Positions 1 through 6,237 of a stretch of DNA of 9,891 nucleotides are shown piece after piece. The stretch is taken from contig JAHJDS010000272.1 in the NCBI GenBank assembly GCA_018812395.1, positions 1 to 9,891 on the forward strand, in the 5' to 3' direction. Position 1 is the first letter of the stretch; every line of letters begins with the position of its first letter. The stretch comes from Pseudomonadota bacterium (GTDB lineage: Bacteria > Desulfobacterota > Desulfarculia > Desulfarculales > JAHJDS01). The notes beneath the pieces were generated by a model that saw only the letters and a program-made list of their open reading frames with translations, had not been told where the DNA came from and made no database searches. Both the position numbers and the translations under genes were made by a program.

Positions 1-1532
1 CGGCCGGCGGCCTGATGACCGCGGCCGTGCTCTCGGCCGTGCTGGGACAAAAAATACTGCCGGGCGTGACCATGACCGGGACGATCAATCCCGACGGCTC
101 CATCGGCCCGGTGGGCGGTATCTACTACAAGCTGCTCGGCGCCAAGCGGACCGGCATGACCAAGGTCCTCATCCCGGCCGGGATCACCCGCCAGCGGGCC
201 TGTCAACTGGGGTTTCAGGACCTGATCGCCCGGGGACGGGCCCTGGGCCTGCAGGTGGTCGAGGTGGCCGACGTCCAGGCGGCTTACCGACATTTGACCG
301 GGAACTCGCTCCCCCGGCCCCGGGACGAGGGGCAAAAGTTCGCCCTGCCTACCTTGGCCCGGGCGGCGGCGATCAAGGCCTATGGAAACTGGTCCCGGAC
401 CTTTGACACCTGGATCGGGCGGATGAAGGCCGCCAACGCGAAGCTTGCGCCCAAGGTCTCGCCGCCGGTCGTCAGGCTGTGGCGGGCGGCACAAGCGCGC
501 CGGGCCGAGGCCAGGGAGGCCTTTAAAAAGAAAAACTACCCCGCGGCGTTGTCACTGATGTGGAGCGCGGCCGTGCTGGCCGACCTGGGCGCCCACGTCA
601 GCCACCTCGAGTTCCTGGGGCGGACCAAGGGTCTTGGCGCCATGGCCGTTGCCTTTCGCGGTTATCTGACTCGGGGCGTTTTTTTTCGTAACTTCGAGGC
701 CAGGCTCAAGGCCAGGCCGGTGCGCAATCTCAACGACCTGATCACCGTGGCGGACGCCTACCTGTTCTTCAACGCCGCCCGGGGGCTCTCTCAGACCACC
801 TGGATGATGCACCGCAAATTGCGGCGATCCCCCAATCGCAACTTTTCCGTCAGGTTGATCGTGGACGGGACCAAGTACGCCGTGCTGGCCCGCAATCTGG
901 TGTCCCTGATGGACAGCTTGCTGGCGGTCGGCCTGGGCCATTCCGGGCCGGTGCTGCCACCAGAGAATAAGCTGACCGCCTGGGCCAAGATGATGTTCCG
1001 GGCCGCCCAGGCCAATCTGGGATACATCGAGGCGGCCATCTTTGGACCAGCCGCCAGGCGGCGGGGCCGCTCGGCCAGGCGGCTCAAAGGCTGGTGGCTG
1101 GATCGGGACCTCCATTATCTGGTGGCCCTGCGGTGCTTTGATTCGGTTCGGGCGATAATGAACCGTGGCGGGGCCGGGCTTCACCTCTCGGCGGCGGTGT
1201 TGGGCGGGGCCGTCGGGTCCTGGTCCCTGTCGGCCCTGGTGGTGGCCAAGCACGATTCATTGTGGGTCAAGGTCGACCCGGCCGGTCGGATCAAGGCCTT
1301 GGGCAACCCGGCCGGTCTGGAGAGGCTGCTCCTCTCGGGCCGGACCCGGCTCCGGGCCGGCCTGATCCGGGCCCGGGCCGCCGGTTTTTTACCCGTGATG
1401 CCCATCTTCCATCTGAGGGTGGCCGAGTACTCGGCCCGGCCCGGGGCGGCCCTGAGCGACCGTCTGTCGGCCCTGTCCGAGTATTGGCTGGGCTCGACCT
1501 GGGGGCGGCTGTTTATTGTCCTGGGACGATGA
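1..1532 (+). CDS. Lon-like (S16) serine protease without AAA+ module, COG1750-type; 5' end outside window
   Basis: The 5' end lies before the window. In frame from base 3 it reads AGGLM, and the partial codon before it ends in 'cg', which fits Ser (tcg) of the Lon catalytic PSAG motif. Numbering from the first in-window Met (base 15), residues 20-36 read MTGTINPDGSIGPVGGI and Lys39 lies in GGIYYK. The distance from the presumed Ser to Lys39 is 43 residues, the same as Ser679-Lys722 in E. coli Lon. The protease domain ends near residue 95. About 400 residues follow, mostly Ala/Arg/Leu-rich predicted helix, with one apolar stretch (about 388-411) that could be a membrane segment or a buried helix. 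No Walker motifs follow, and in Lon the AAA+ module precedes the protease domain, so the missing N-terminus must be seen to exclude one. The MTGTINPDGSIGPVGG signature is typical of stand-alone secreted or membrane S16 proteases (COG1750). The substrate is unknown. The true start is not the internal ATG at 15. Confidence 0.8.
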   Translation, partial: AGGLMTAAVLSAVLGQKILPGVTMTGTINPDGSIGPVGGIYYKLLGAKRTGMTKVLIPAGITRQRACQLGFQDLIARGRALGLQVVEVADVQAAYRHLTGNSLPRPRDEGQKFALPTLARAAAIKAYGNWSRTFDTWIGRMKAANAKLAPKVSPPVVRLWRAAQARRAEAREAFKKKNYPAALSLMWSAAVLADLGAHVSHLEFLGRTKGLGAMAVAFRGYLTRGVFFRNFEARLKARPVRNLNDLITVADAYLFFNAARGLSQTTWMMHRKLRRSPNRNFSVRLIVDGTKYAVLARNLVSLMDSLLAVGLGHSGPVLPPENKLTAWAKMMFRAAQANLGYIEAAIFGPAARRRGRSARRLKGWWLDRDLHYLVALRCFDSVRAIMNRGGAGLHLSAAVLGGAVGSWSLSALVVAKHDSLWVKVDPAGRIKALGNPAGLERLLLSGRTRLRAGLIRARAAGFLPVMPIFHLRVAEYSARPGAALSDRLSALSEYWLGSTWGRLFIVLGR

Positions 1533-1623
1533 ACGATAGGCTTCAAAAGTCAAGCCGTCTCCCTGGTTGACCAACCGATGACCGAGTGATATTCCTGTCT
1601 GGATTTTTAAGGAGAATGGTCCA

Positions 1624-2430
1624 TTGCCTGAACTGCCCGAGGTGGAGACCGTGGCCCAGGGGCTGCGGCGGACGATCCTCCGAAAGAAACTCAAAGGCGT
1701 CGAGGTCTTTCTGCCCAAGACCGTGCGCCACGGGGATCTGCGGGACCTGGTCGGCCGGACGGTTCGCCGGGTGGACCGGGTCGGCAAGCTGATGCTCTTG
1801 CGGTGGTCGGGTGAGATGACCCTGCTGTGGCACCTCAAGATGACGGGCCAGATCCTCTTGGCCAGGCCGGCCGAGACCCTGGTCAAGCACACCCACCTCC
1901 GGTTCTCGTTCAACGGCCTGGACCTCCGGTTCGTGGATCTCAGGCAGTTCGGCTACGTCAAGCTTGTGCCCACGGCCGAAGCGGAGGCCCAGGCCGAGTT
2001 CAGGGCCCTGGGCCCGGACGCCTTGGGCCTGGATCATTCCGAATTTTTGGAACGCATTCGCGGCCGGAGGGGGAGGATCAAGCCCCTGCTGCTCAACCAG
2101 TCGTTTATCGCCGGCATCGGCAACATCTACGCCGACGAGTCGCTGTTTCGGGCCGGCATCCATCCCCTGACCCCTGCCTCGGACCTGAGTCACGACCAAC
2201 GCCGCCGCCTGTTTGGCGCGATTAACGATGTCCTGACCGAGGCGTTGAGCCTGGGCGGCTCGAGCATTTCCCGCTTTTGCGACGTCCACGGCAAATTGGG
2301 CTACTTCCAGACCAGACACCAGGTCTATCGCCGACACCAGGAGGCCTGCCCGGCCTGCGGGTCGGTCATCGAGCGCTTCCGGCTGGGGGGCCGCGGCACC
2401 CATTTCTGTCCCCAGTGCCAGAAGGTATGA
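1624..2430 (+). CDS. mutM: Formamidopyrimidine-DNA glycosylase (Fpg/MutM)
   Basis: Base-excision repair enzyme that removes 8-oxoguanine and formamidopyrimidines from DNA and nicks the strand by beta/delta elimination. The 268-residue length is normal. It begins MPELPEVE, so Pro2 (the Schiff-base nucleophile) and Glu3 are present. Lys55 is in the conserved GK position, LKMTGQ lies at 71-76 and the DLRQFG motif at 105-110. The H2TH region includes NQSFIAGIGNIYADESLF (158-175). The C-terminal zinc finger has Cys242, Cys245, Cys262 and Cys265, with GGRGTHF before the last pair. The start is TTG at 1624: it alone places Pro at position 2, and AAGGAG (1609-1614) sits nine bases upstream. The ATG at 1616 is out of frame. 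The gene lies 91 nt after the protease gene and is followed by a probable terminator, so it is likely monocistronic or the last gene of its transcript. Confidence 0.97.
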   Translation: MPELPEVETVAQGLRRTILRKKLKGVEVFLPKTVRHGDLRDLVGRTVRRVDRVGKLMLLRWSGEMTLLWHLKMTGQILLARPAETLVKHTHLRFSFNGLDLRFVDLRQFGYVKLVPTAEAEAQAEFRALGPDALGLDHSEFLERIRGRRGRIKPLLLNQSFIAGIGNIYADESLFRAGIHPLTPASDLSHDQRRRLFGAINDVLTEALSLGGSSISRFCDVHGKLGYFQTRHQVYRRHQEACPACGSVIERFRLGGRGTHFCPQCQKV

Positions 2431-2447
2431 CTCCTCGGGCCGCCGGC

Positions 2448-2488
2448 GGACGCCGGGTTCGAGACCGTGGAGCCGGCGCCCCTTTTTT
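2448..2488 (+). terminator. Probable rho-independent terminator after mutM
   Basis: A GC-rich stem pairs 2448-2456 with 2473-2480 (CGCCGG against CCGGCG plus two further G-C pairs, one bulged A at 2450). The loop is 16 nt, and CC then TTTTTT (2483-2488) follows. An alternative compact hairpin, CCGGCG-GA-CGCCGG at 2443-2456, overlaps the left arm. The U tract and stem favour termination; the long loop and bulge lower confidence. Confidence 0.5.
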
Positions 2489-2501
2489 CCAGGCCCCGGG
2501 C

Positions 2502-2530
2502 TTGACAAGAAGCCCGAGGATGAATGATAT
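2502..2530 (+). promoter_or_regulatory. Sigma70-type promoter for the plsC operon, with overlapping inverted repeat
   Basis: A perfect -35 box TTGACA (2502-2507) is followed 17 bases later by TGATAT (2525-2530), a weak -10 hexamer. An alternative extended -10 reads TGATATGTA (2525-2533). The -35 lies inside an inverted repeat, CGGGCTT (2497-2503), six-base spacer, AAGCCCG (2510-2516), which could be an operator. It is placed just after the mutM terminator and 40 nt before the acyltransferase start. Confidence 0.5.
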
Positions 2531-2569
2531 GTATGCGGTTGATACGGGGTTGCTGCGGGGCGGGGGAGA

Positions 2570-3256
2570 ATGGCCCGATACAGACTGAGCCGGACCTATC
2601 TGGCCAGAAAAATTATCGATCTGGTCGAACACAAGCCGTGGGTCTACCGTCTGGTGCGGCTGATGTGCTGGACGTTCCTGCCGCTTTGGTATCGCATCCG
2701 GATCACCGGCCGGGAGAACCTGCCGGACACGGGTCCGGTGGTCATCGTGGCCAAGCATCAATCCTTGTTCGACATTCCCCTGACGGGCATGGCCCTGGGA
2801 CCGGTTTTTCCGTGCTACGTGGCCAAGCACCAGTTGTTCGTCAACAAGCCGCTGCGTTGGCTCATCTCGGCCCTGGGCGGCGTGCCCTTGAACCGGGACC
2901 GACCCGAGACCCACCTGAGCACCTTCCGGCGGCTGAGGCGCTTGATCAGGACCAACTGTCTGGTGGTGCTCTATCCCGAGGGCACCTACGTCCCCGGACA
3001 AGTCGGTCCGGCCCGGGTGGGCATGGTCGACCTGATGCTCAAATTCCAGCAGAAATCCGGTCGGTTGCTACAGTTCGTCCCCTTGGGCATCCGCTACACT
3101 AAACTGGCCTGGCGGACCGCGGTCGACCTGGACTTCGGCCTGCCGCGTCTGGCCTCGGGTCCGAATGAGTCCGAGGAGTTGACCCTGGCCCTGAGCCGCG
3201 ACCTGGTGCAACTGACCGGCCTGCCGGGCCCCAACCCAGGAGAAGAACTGTGTTGA
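2570..3256 (+). CDS. plsC: PlsC-family 1-acyl-sn-glycerol-3-phosphate acyltransferase
   Basis: Membrane-associated acyltransferase of phospholipid synthesis, expected to acylate the sn-2 position of lysophosphatidic acid to give phosphatidic acid. The catalytic HX4D motif is HQSLFD (His63-Asp68). Further family blocks are GGVPLNRD (103-110), LYPEGTY (134-140, the EGT motif, with Tyr in place of the common Arg) and VPLGI (170-174). An apolar N-terminal stretch (about 25-41) probably associates with the membrane. The 228-residue length is typical. ATG 2570 is the only start after an in-frame TGA at 2540; the purine-rich GGGGGAGA upstream is close for a ribosome site. Its last 7 nt overlap the next gene, so it is probably first in a three-gene operon. 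The exact acyl acceptor cannot be told from sequence; other PlsC-like acyltransferases, such as those for ornithine lipids, look similar. Confidence 0.88.
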   Translation: MARYRLSRTYLARKIIDLVEHKPWVYRLVRLMCWTFLPLWYRIRITGRENLPDTGPVVIVAKHQSLFDIPLTGMALGPVFPCYVAKHQLFVNKPLRWLISALGGVPLNRDRPETHLSTFRRLRRLIRTNCLVVLYPEGTYVPGQVGPARVGMVDLMLKFQQKSGRLLQFVPLGIRYTKLAWRTAVDLDFGLPRLASGPNESEELTLALSRDLVQLTGLPGPNPGEELC

Positions 3257-3981
3257 TCTTGGCCGTCAACGGTTCGGCCCGCCAGCGGAAGGGCTTTACC
3301 CAGGTCGTCCTCGACCGCCTCCTGCAGGGGGCGGCCGCCGCCGGGGCACAGTTCGAGGTGATCCATCCCGCCGCCCTGGACATCAAGCCGTGTCTGAGTT
3401 GCTGGCAGTGCTGGTTCAAGACCCCGGGCCGGTGCGTCCAGAACGACGACATGGCGATGGTGATCGACAAGATCAAGGCGGCCGACGTCCTGGTCCTGGC
3501 CACGCCGATCTACATCGACCACATGAGCGCCCAGACAAAGGCGTTCGTCGATCGGATGATGCCGCTCATGGACTTCGATTTCGAGCCGGACGAGAACGGC
3601 CGGTGGCGGCATCCGTCGCGGGACGGCTTCGCGCCCCGGCTGGTCCTCGTCTCGGTCAGCGGCTTCCCCGAGCGGGAGACCTTTGAGCCGCTCAGGGTCT
3701 GGTTCAAGCGTTTCGCCCGCAACTTCCACGGGACGGTGTTGGGCGAGATCTGTTTCCCGGCCACGGTCGCCCTCCAGAAATCGATCGAGCCGGCGGCCGG
3801 CCACCTGGACCTGACCGAACAAGCCGGCCGGGAACTGGCCGAGACCGGCGCCATCTCCGGGAAGATCCTGGCCGGGCTGGAAGAGGAGTACCTTACCTCG
3901 ACGGAATACGGCCAGGCCCTGGCCGACTTTCGTCAGGCGGCCAGGGCCAAGCTGGACCGGTTGGCGAGCGAGAAGAAGTGA
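3250..3981 (+). CDS. Flavodoxin-fold FMN oxidoreductase, iron-sulfur flavoprotein-like
   Basis: A 243-residue protein of the NADPH-dependent FMN reductase / iron-sulfur flavoprotein superfamily (COG0655-like). The FMN phosphate loop is NGSARQRKGFT (7-17), and the second FMN-contacting block is ATPIYIDHMSAQTKAFVDR (84-102). Between them lie Cys48, Cys51, Cys54 and Cys62, spaced CX2CX2CX7C. This resembles the compact cluster motif of Isf proteins, which bind [4Fe-4S], so an electron-transfer role in the cytoplasm is plausible. The GTG start at 3250 gives MLILAVNGS, matching the family's N-terminus, and AGGAG (3238-3242) lies seven bases upstream; TTG at 3253 is a less likely alternative. It overlaps plsC by 7 nt and the HAD gene by 4 nt, so translational coupling is likely. 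The C-terminal part (about 125-243) is less recognisable. The physiological partner is unknown. Confidence 0.85.
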   Translation: MLILAVNGSARQRKGFTQVVLDRLLQGAAAAGAQFEVIHPAALDIKPCLSCWQCWFKTPGRCVQNDDMAMVIDKIKAADVLVLATPIYIDHMSAQTKAFVDRMMPLMDFDFEPDENGRWRHPSRDGFAPRLVLVSVSGFPERETFEPLRVWFKRFARNFHGTVLGEICFPATVALQKSIEPAAGHLDLTEQAGRELAETGAISGKILAGLEEEYLTSTEYGQALADFRQAARAKLDRLASEKK

Positions 3982-4628
3982 GTTCTCTGAAGGCGGTCCT
4001 GTTCGATCTGGACGGGGTGATCCTGGACTCGATGTGGGCCCACGTCGCCTCCTGGCAGGCGGTGTTCGGCCGCCGGGGGCTGACGGTTTCGGCCCAGTTC
4101 ATCTATGAAAACGAGGGGGCCCTGGGCCGAGACGTGGTCGAGGGCCTCTTTCGGTCCGCCGGCCGCCGACTCGGGACCGGCCAGCTTGCGGTCCTGTTCG
4201 AGGAACAGATCAGCCTGTATCTCGATCGCTTCGTGGCCCGGGTCAAACCCTATCCCGACGCCCTGGACACGGTGGCCGGCCTCAAGGGCCAAGGCCTGGA
4301 ACTGGCCCTGGTGACCAGTTCGCGGCGGCCGGTGGTTCGGGCCGGTCTGCCGGCCGAGTTGGCCGATCAGTTCGACGTCATCGTCACCGCGGACATGGTC
4401 TCCCGCTTCAAACCCGATCCCGAGCCGTACCTCAAGGGCTTGGAGGAACTGGGCGTCGAGGCGTCGTCGGGTGTGGCCGTGGAGAACGCCCCGGCCGGCA
4501 TCGCCTCGGCCCACGGCGCCGGCCTCGAGGTCCTGGCCCTGACCACCACCCTGGGCCCCGAACACCTCCGGCGCGCCCGCCGCGTGTTCGCCGATCTGGC
4601 GGACCTGGCGCTTCATCTAAAAATTTGA
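3978..4628 (+). CDS. HAD-superfamily phosphatase, beta-phosphoglucomutase/CbbY-like
   Basis: A 216-residue haloacid-dehalogenase-type hydrolase with a helical cap after the first motif. Motif I is FDLDGV (9-14; Asp10 nucleophile, Asp12 acid/base). Motif II is VTSS (112-115), motif III has Lys145 in RFKPDP, and motif IV is VENAPAGI (168-175). Motif IV carries Glu-Asn where many relatives carry Glu-Asp; the ENAP form also occurs in CbbY-like members. The likely reaction is dephosphorylation of a small phosphorylated metabolite, or phosphosugar mutase; the substrate cannot be assigned. The GTG start at 3978 overlaps the upstream stop (GTGA), and GAGAAGAAG just before it is purine-rich. It is the last gene of the plsC operon. 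The next gene's -35 box overlaps its stop codon, and I see no terminator between them, so some read-through is possible. Confidence 0.88.
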   Translation: MSSLKAVLFDLDGVILDSMWAHVASWQAVFGRRGLTVSAQFIYENEGALGRDVVEGLFRSAGRRLGTGQLAVLFEEQISLYLDRFVARVKPYPDALDTVAGLKGQGLELALVTSSRRPVVRAGLPAELADQFDVIVTADMVSRFKPDPEPYLKGLEELGVEASSGVAVENAPAGIASAHGAGLEVLALTTTLGPEHLRRARRVFADLADLALHLKI

Positions 4629-4654
4629 CACCGCTCTTTTCGGTTCGTCATAAT
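4625..4654 (+). promoter_or_regulatory. Strong sigma70-type promoter for the CsgG-like gene
   Basis: A perfect -35 box TTGACA (4625-4630), overlapping the HAD stop codon, is followed after 18 bases by CATAAT (4649-4654), five of six matches to TATAAT. It is 49 nt before the lipoprotein start. The AT-rich leader just downstream contrasts with the GC-rich surroundings. Confidence 0.75.
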
Positions 4655-4703
4655 GATTGATATCCATTCTTAAAATGACCATCACTGTACGTTGGGGAAG
4701 GCG

Positions 4704-5480
4704 ATGCGTGTCTTTATCTCCGGAGCGGCGATCATGACTCTGGCGGCGGCCGGGTGCGGCGGGACCACGGCCACGGTCACCACCCCGGGCGGGCCGACCA
4801 TCGCTCAGGTGCGGGCGCTCCGTTACGACGGCCCCAAGGCGCGGGTCGCCGTGGCGTCTTTTCGGAACCGGGCCCACGGCCTGTACCTTCAAAACCGGGC
4901 CTCCCGGGGCATGGCCCAGGTGCTGCAAACGGCCCTGTTCCAGACCGGCCGGTTCATCATCCTCGAGCGGCGGCGTCTCGGGGGCGTCCTGGCCGAACAG
5001 AACTTCGGCCGTTCGGGCCGGGTCGATCCACGCACGGCCGCGCCGGTAGGCCGGCTCGAGGGGGCCGAGATTCTGGTCTACGCCACCATCACCGACTTCA
5101 GTGACGGCTCGGGCACCGCGGCCGGCGTGGTCGGCGCGGCGGGGCAGGTGGTCGGCGGCCTGCTCGGCATTCGTAAGACCGTGCGTCTGGCCGTGGACTT
5201 CCACGGCGTGGACACCCGGACCGGTCGGCTGGTGTTCGCCTTGAGCGTCGAAGGCCGCTCGAGCGACTACGGGGTGGTCGGGGCCGGGTTCTGGCACGGC
5301 TTTGGCGCCGGCCTGGGCGACTGGATCAGGACACCCCGGGGCAAGGCCCTCCGGGCGGTCATCAACCAGGCGGCCATCGCCATCGCCCGGCGGACGCCGC
5401 GCCGGTTCTTCCATTACACCTCGTCCGCCCCATCCGCCTATTCCTCGCCGCCGCCGGGATCGGTGGCGCCCCGGTACTGA
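4704..5480 (+). CDS. CsgG-like outer-membrane lipoprotein
   Basis: A 258-residue lipoprotein. The short n-region (MR), apolar core and LAAAGC at 13-18 form a signal peptide II, with Cys18 lipidated. The mature part matches the CsgG fold: KARVAVASF (45-53), GMAQVLQTALFQTGRFIILE (69-88), then VLAEQN, SGRVD, GRLEGAEILVYATITDF (116-132) and AVDFHGVDTRTGRLVFA (163-179). The Gly/Ala-rich segments at about 134-156 and 185-206 lie where E. coli CsgG has its two membrane-inserting beta-hairpins. CsgG forms a nonameric outer-membrane channel for curli export, but no csgA/B/E/F-like gene is visible here, so a different export or envelope role (or an LpoB-like periplasmic one) is possible. ATG 4704 is preferred because GGGGAAGG precedes it; TTG 4692 is an in-frame alternative. 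The C-terminal tail (240-258) is Ser/Pro-rich. The gene has its own promoter and terminator. Confidence 0.85.
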   Translation: MRVFISGAAIMTLAAAGCGGTTATVTTPGGPTIAQVRALRYDGPKARVAVASFRNRAHGLYLQNRASRGMAQVLQTALFQTGRFIILERRRLGGVLAEQNFGRSGRVDPRTAAPVGRLEGAEILVYATITDFSDGSGTAAGVVGAAGQVVGGLLGIRKTVRLAVDFHGVDTRTGRLVFALSVEGRSSDYGVVGAGFWHGFGAGLGDWIRTPRGKALRAVINQAAIAIARRTPRRFFHYTSSAPSAYSSPPPGSVAPRY

Positions 5481-5505
5481 CCGGGACGGGGATACGCCCG
5501 TTCAG

Positions 5506-5548
5506 CCGTCCCCGGAAATCGGTTTCCGGGGACGGTTTCGTCTTTTTT
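5506..5548 (+). terminator. Strong rho-independent terminator after the CsgG-like gene
   Basis: A perfect 13-bp stem, CCGTCCCCGGAAA (5506-5518) against its complement at 5523-5535, encloses the 4-nt loop TCGG. TTTCGTCTTTTTT (5536-5548) follows. There is no A-tract on the other side, so it should act on the + strand only. It begins 25 nt after the stop codon. Confidence 0.92.
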
Positions 5549-5558
5549 CCCAGAAGAC

Positions 5559-5587
5559 TTGACGGCCCGGCCCTGTTTCCGGATAAT
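5559..5587 (+). promoter_or_regulatory. Sigma70-type promoter for the first small secreted protein
   Basis: TTGACG (5559-5564), a 17-base spacer and GATAAT (5582-5587) match both hexamers at five of six positions with ideal spacing. It lies 11 nt after the preceding terminator's T tract and 49 nt before the ATG at 5637. Confidence 0.8.
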
Positions 5588-5636
5588 CGGGCGATCCGGA
5601 ACCTCAAGTGGAGGATGACGCCGGAAGGGGTGAAGC

Positions 5637-6125
5637 ATGCGCTGGTCCGGGGTGATAGCGGCGGGGGTGATCTGCTGCCTCCTGGTGGGGGCGGTTCAGG
5701 CGGCCCAGGGGCCGGGGTCCGTGGTCAAGGCCTTTTTCGAGGCCGGGGCCCGGGGCGACGTGGCCGCCATGAAGCGGCTTTGCACCCTGAGGGCGACCAA
5801 CCATGGCGAAATCGGGCATGGCCTATTCTGGCGGGCCTTTGCCGCCGTGGGCCGGTCCCTGGAAAACATCGGCGCGGCCAAGGCGGCCAAGAACGGCCGG
5901 ACGGCGGCGGTGGTGGTGACCTATAACCGTCGCCGGATGCTTCAAATGGCCAAAACGCTCATGTCCGTACACCTGGCCCGGCTGGGCAACAAGCTCAAGG
6001 CGGCCCATGCCAAACGCCTCATGGAGCGCTTCCTGAAACTGATGAAGACCCAGCCTCCGAAGCTCAAAGTGATCCTCAAGAAGCACAACGGCCGGTGGGT
6101 CATCGACAAGTTCAAGCGTCCCTAA
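5637..6125 (+). CDS. Small secreted protein, NTF2/DUF4878-like pattern (paralogue of the next gene)
   Basis: A 162-residue protein of unrecognised function. Residues 1-22 form a signal peptide (MRW, apolar core, probable cleavage after VQA), so the mature protein should be periplasmic or surface-exposed. It starts with VVKAFFEAGARGDVAAMKRL (29-48) and ends with KKHNGRWVIDKFKRP (148-162). This head-and-tail layout, a helix with KAFFxAxxxGD and a final strand with W-(V/L)-I-x-x-F, is seen in DUF4878 and related NTF2-like secreted proteins; that placement is inference. The middle (95-140) is basic and helical. Its head and tail match the next gene's product in the same positions and at nearly the same length, which suggests a tandem duplication that has diverged strongly. 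GGAAGGGG (5623-5630) lies six bases before ATG 5637. A good promoter precedes it and no clear terminator follows. Confidence 0.75.
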   Translation: MRWSGVIAAGVICCLLVGAVQAAQGPGSVVKAFFEAGARGDVAAMKRLCTLRATNHGEIGHGLFWRAFAAVGRSLENIGAAKAAKNGRTAAVVVTYNRRRMLQMAKTLMSVHLARLGNKLKAAHAKRLMERFLKLMKTQPPKLKVILKKHNGRWVIDKFKRP

Positions 6126-6135
6126 CAGACATCAT

Positions 6136-6148
6136 GTTTGCGGCAAAC
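6136..6148. repeat. Short palindrome between the two paralogous secreted-protein genes
   Basis: GTTTGC-G-GCAAAC is a 13-base palindrome with one central base, 11 nt after the upstream stop and about 13 nt before the candidate -35 of the next gene. It could be an operator half-site pair or a weak hairpin; no T tract follows, so a terminator is unlikely. Confidence 0.35.
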
Positions 6149-6160
6149 GATCGAAATAGC

Positions 6161-6190
6161 TTGTCGGCCGGCCCGGTTGTCTGTTAATAT
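6161..6190 (+). promoter_or_regulatory. Candidate promoter for the Met/Lys-rich secreted protein
   Basis: TTGTCG (6161-6166) and TAATAT (6185-6190) are separated by 18 bases; each matches its consensus at four of six positions. They lie in a locally AT-rich stretch 47 nt before the ATG. This is weaker than the other promoters in the window, but position and spacing fit. Confidence 0.45.
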
Positions 6191-6237
6191 TTACCATTAA
6201 CCCGGGTCAATCAGCAAAACAACAAAAGGAGACTCAT

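Noticed and set aside
1567..1593. TTGACC and GATATT before mutM as a promoter
   Set aside because: The spacing is only 15 bases and the -10 matches at four of six positions; TTGACC also lies in a small GGTTG/CAACC repeat. It is too weak to list as a feature.
1543..2508. 321-codon open frame on the minus strand
   Set aside because: It lies opposite mutM, which is certain from its motifs. Its Gly/Pro/Gln-rich product has no family features; long antisense frames are expected in GC-rich coding DNA.
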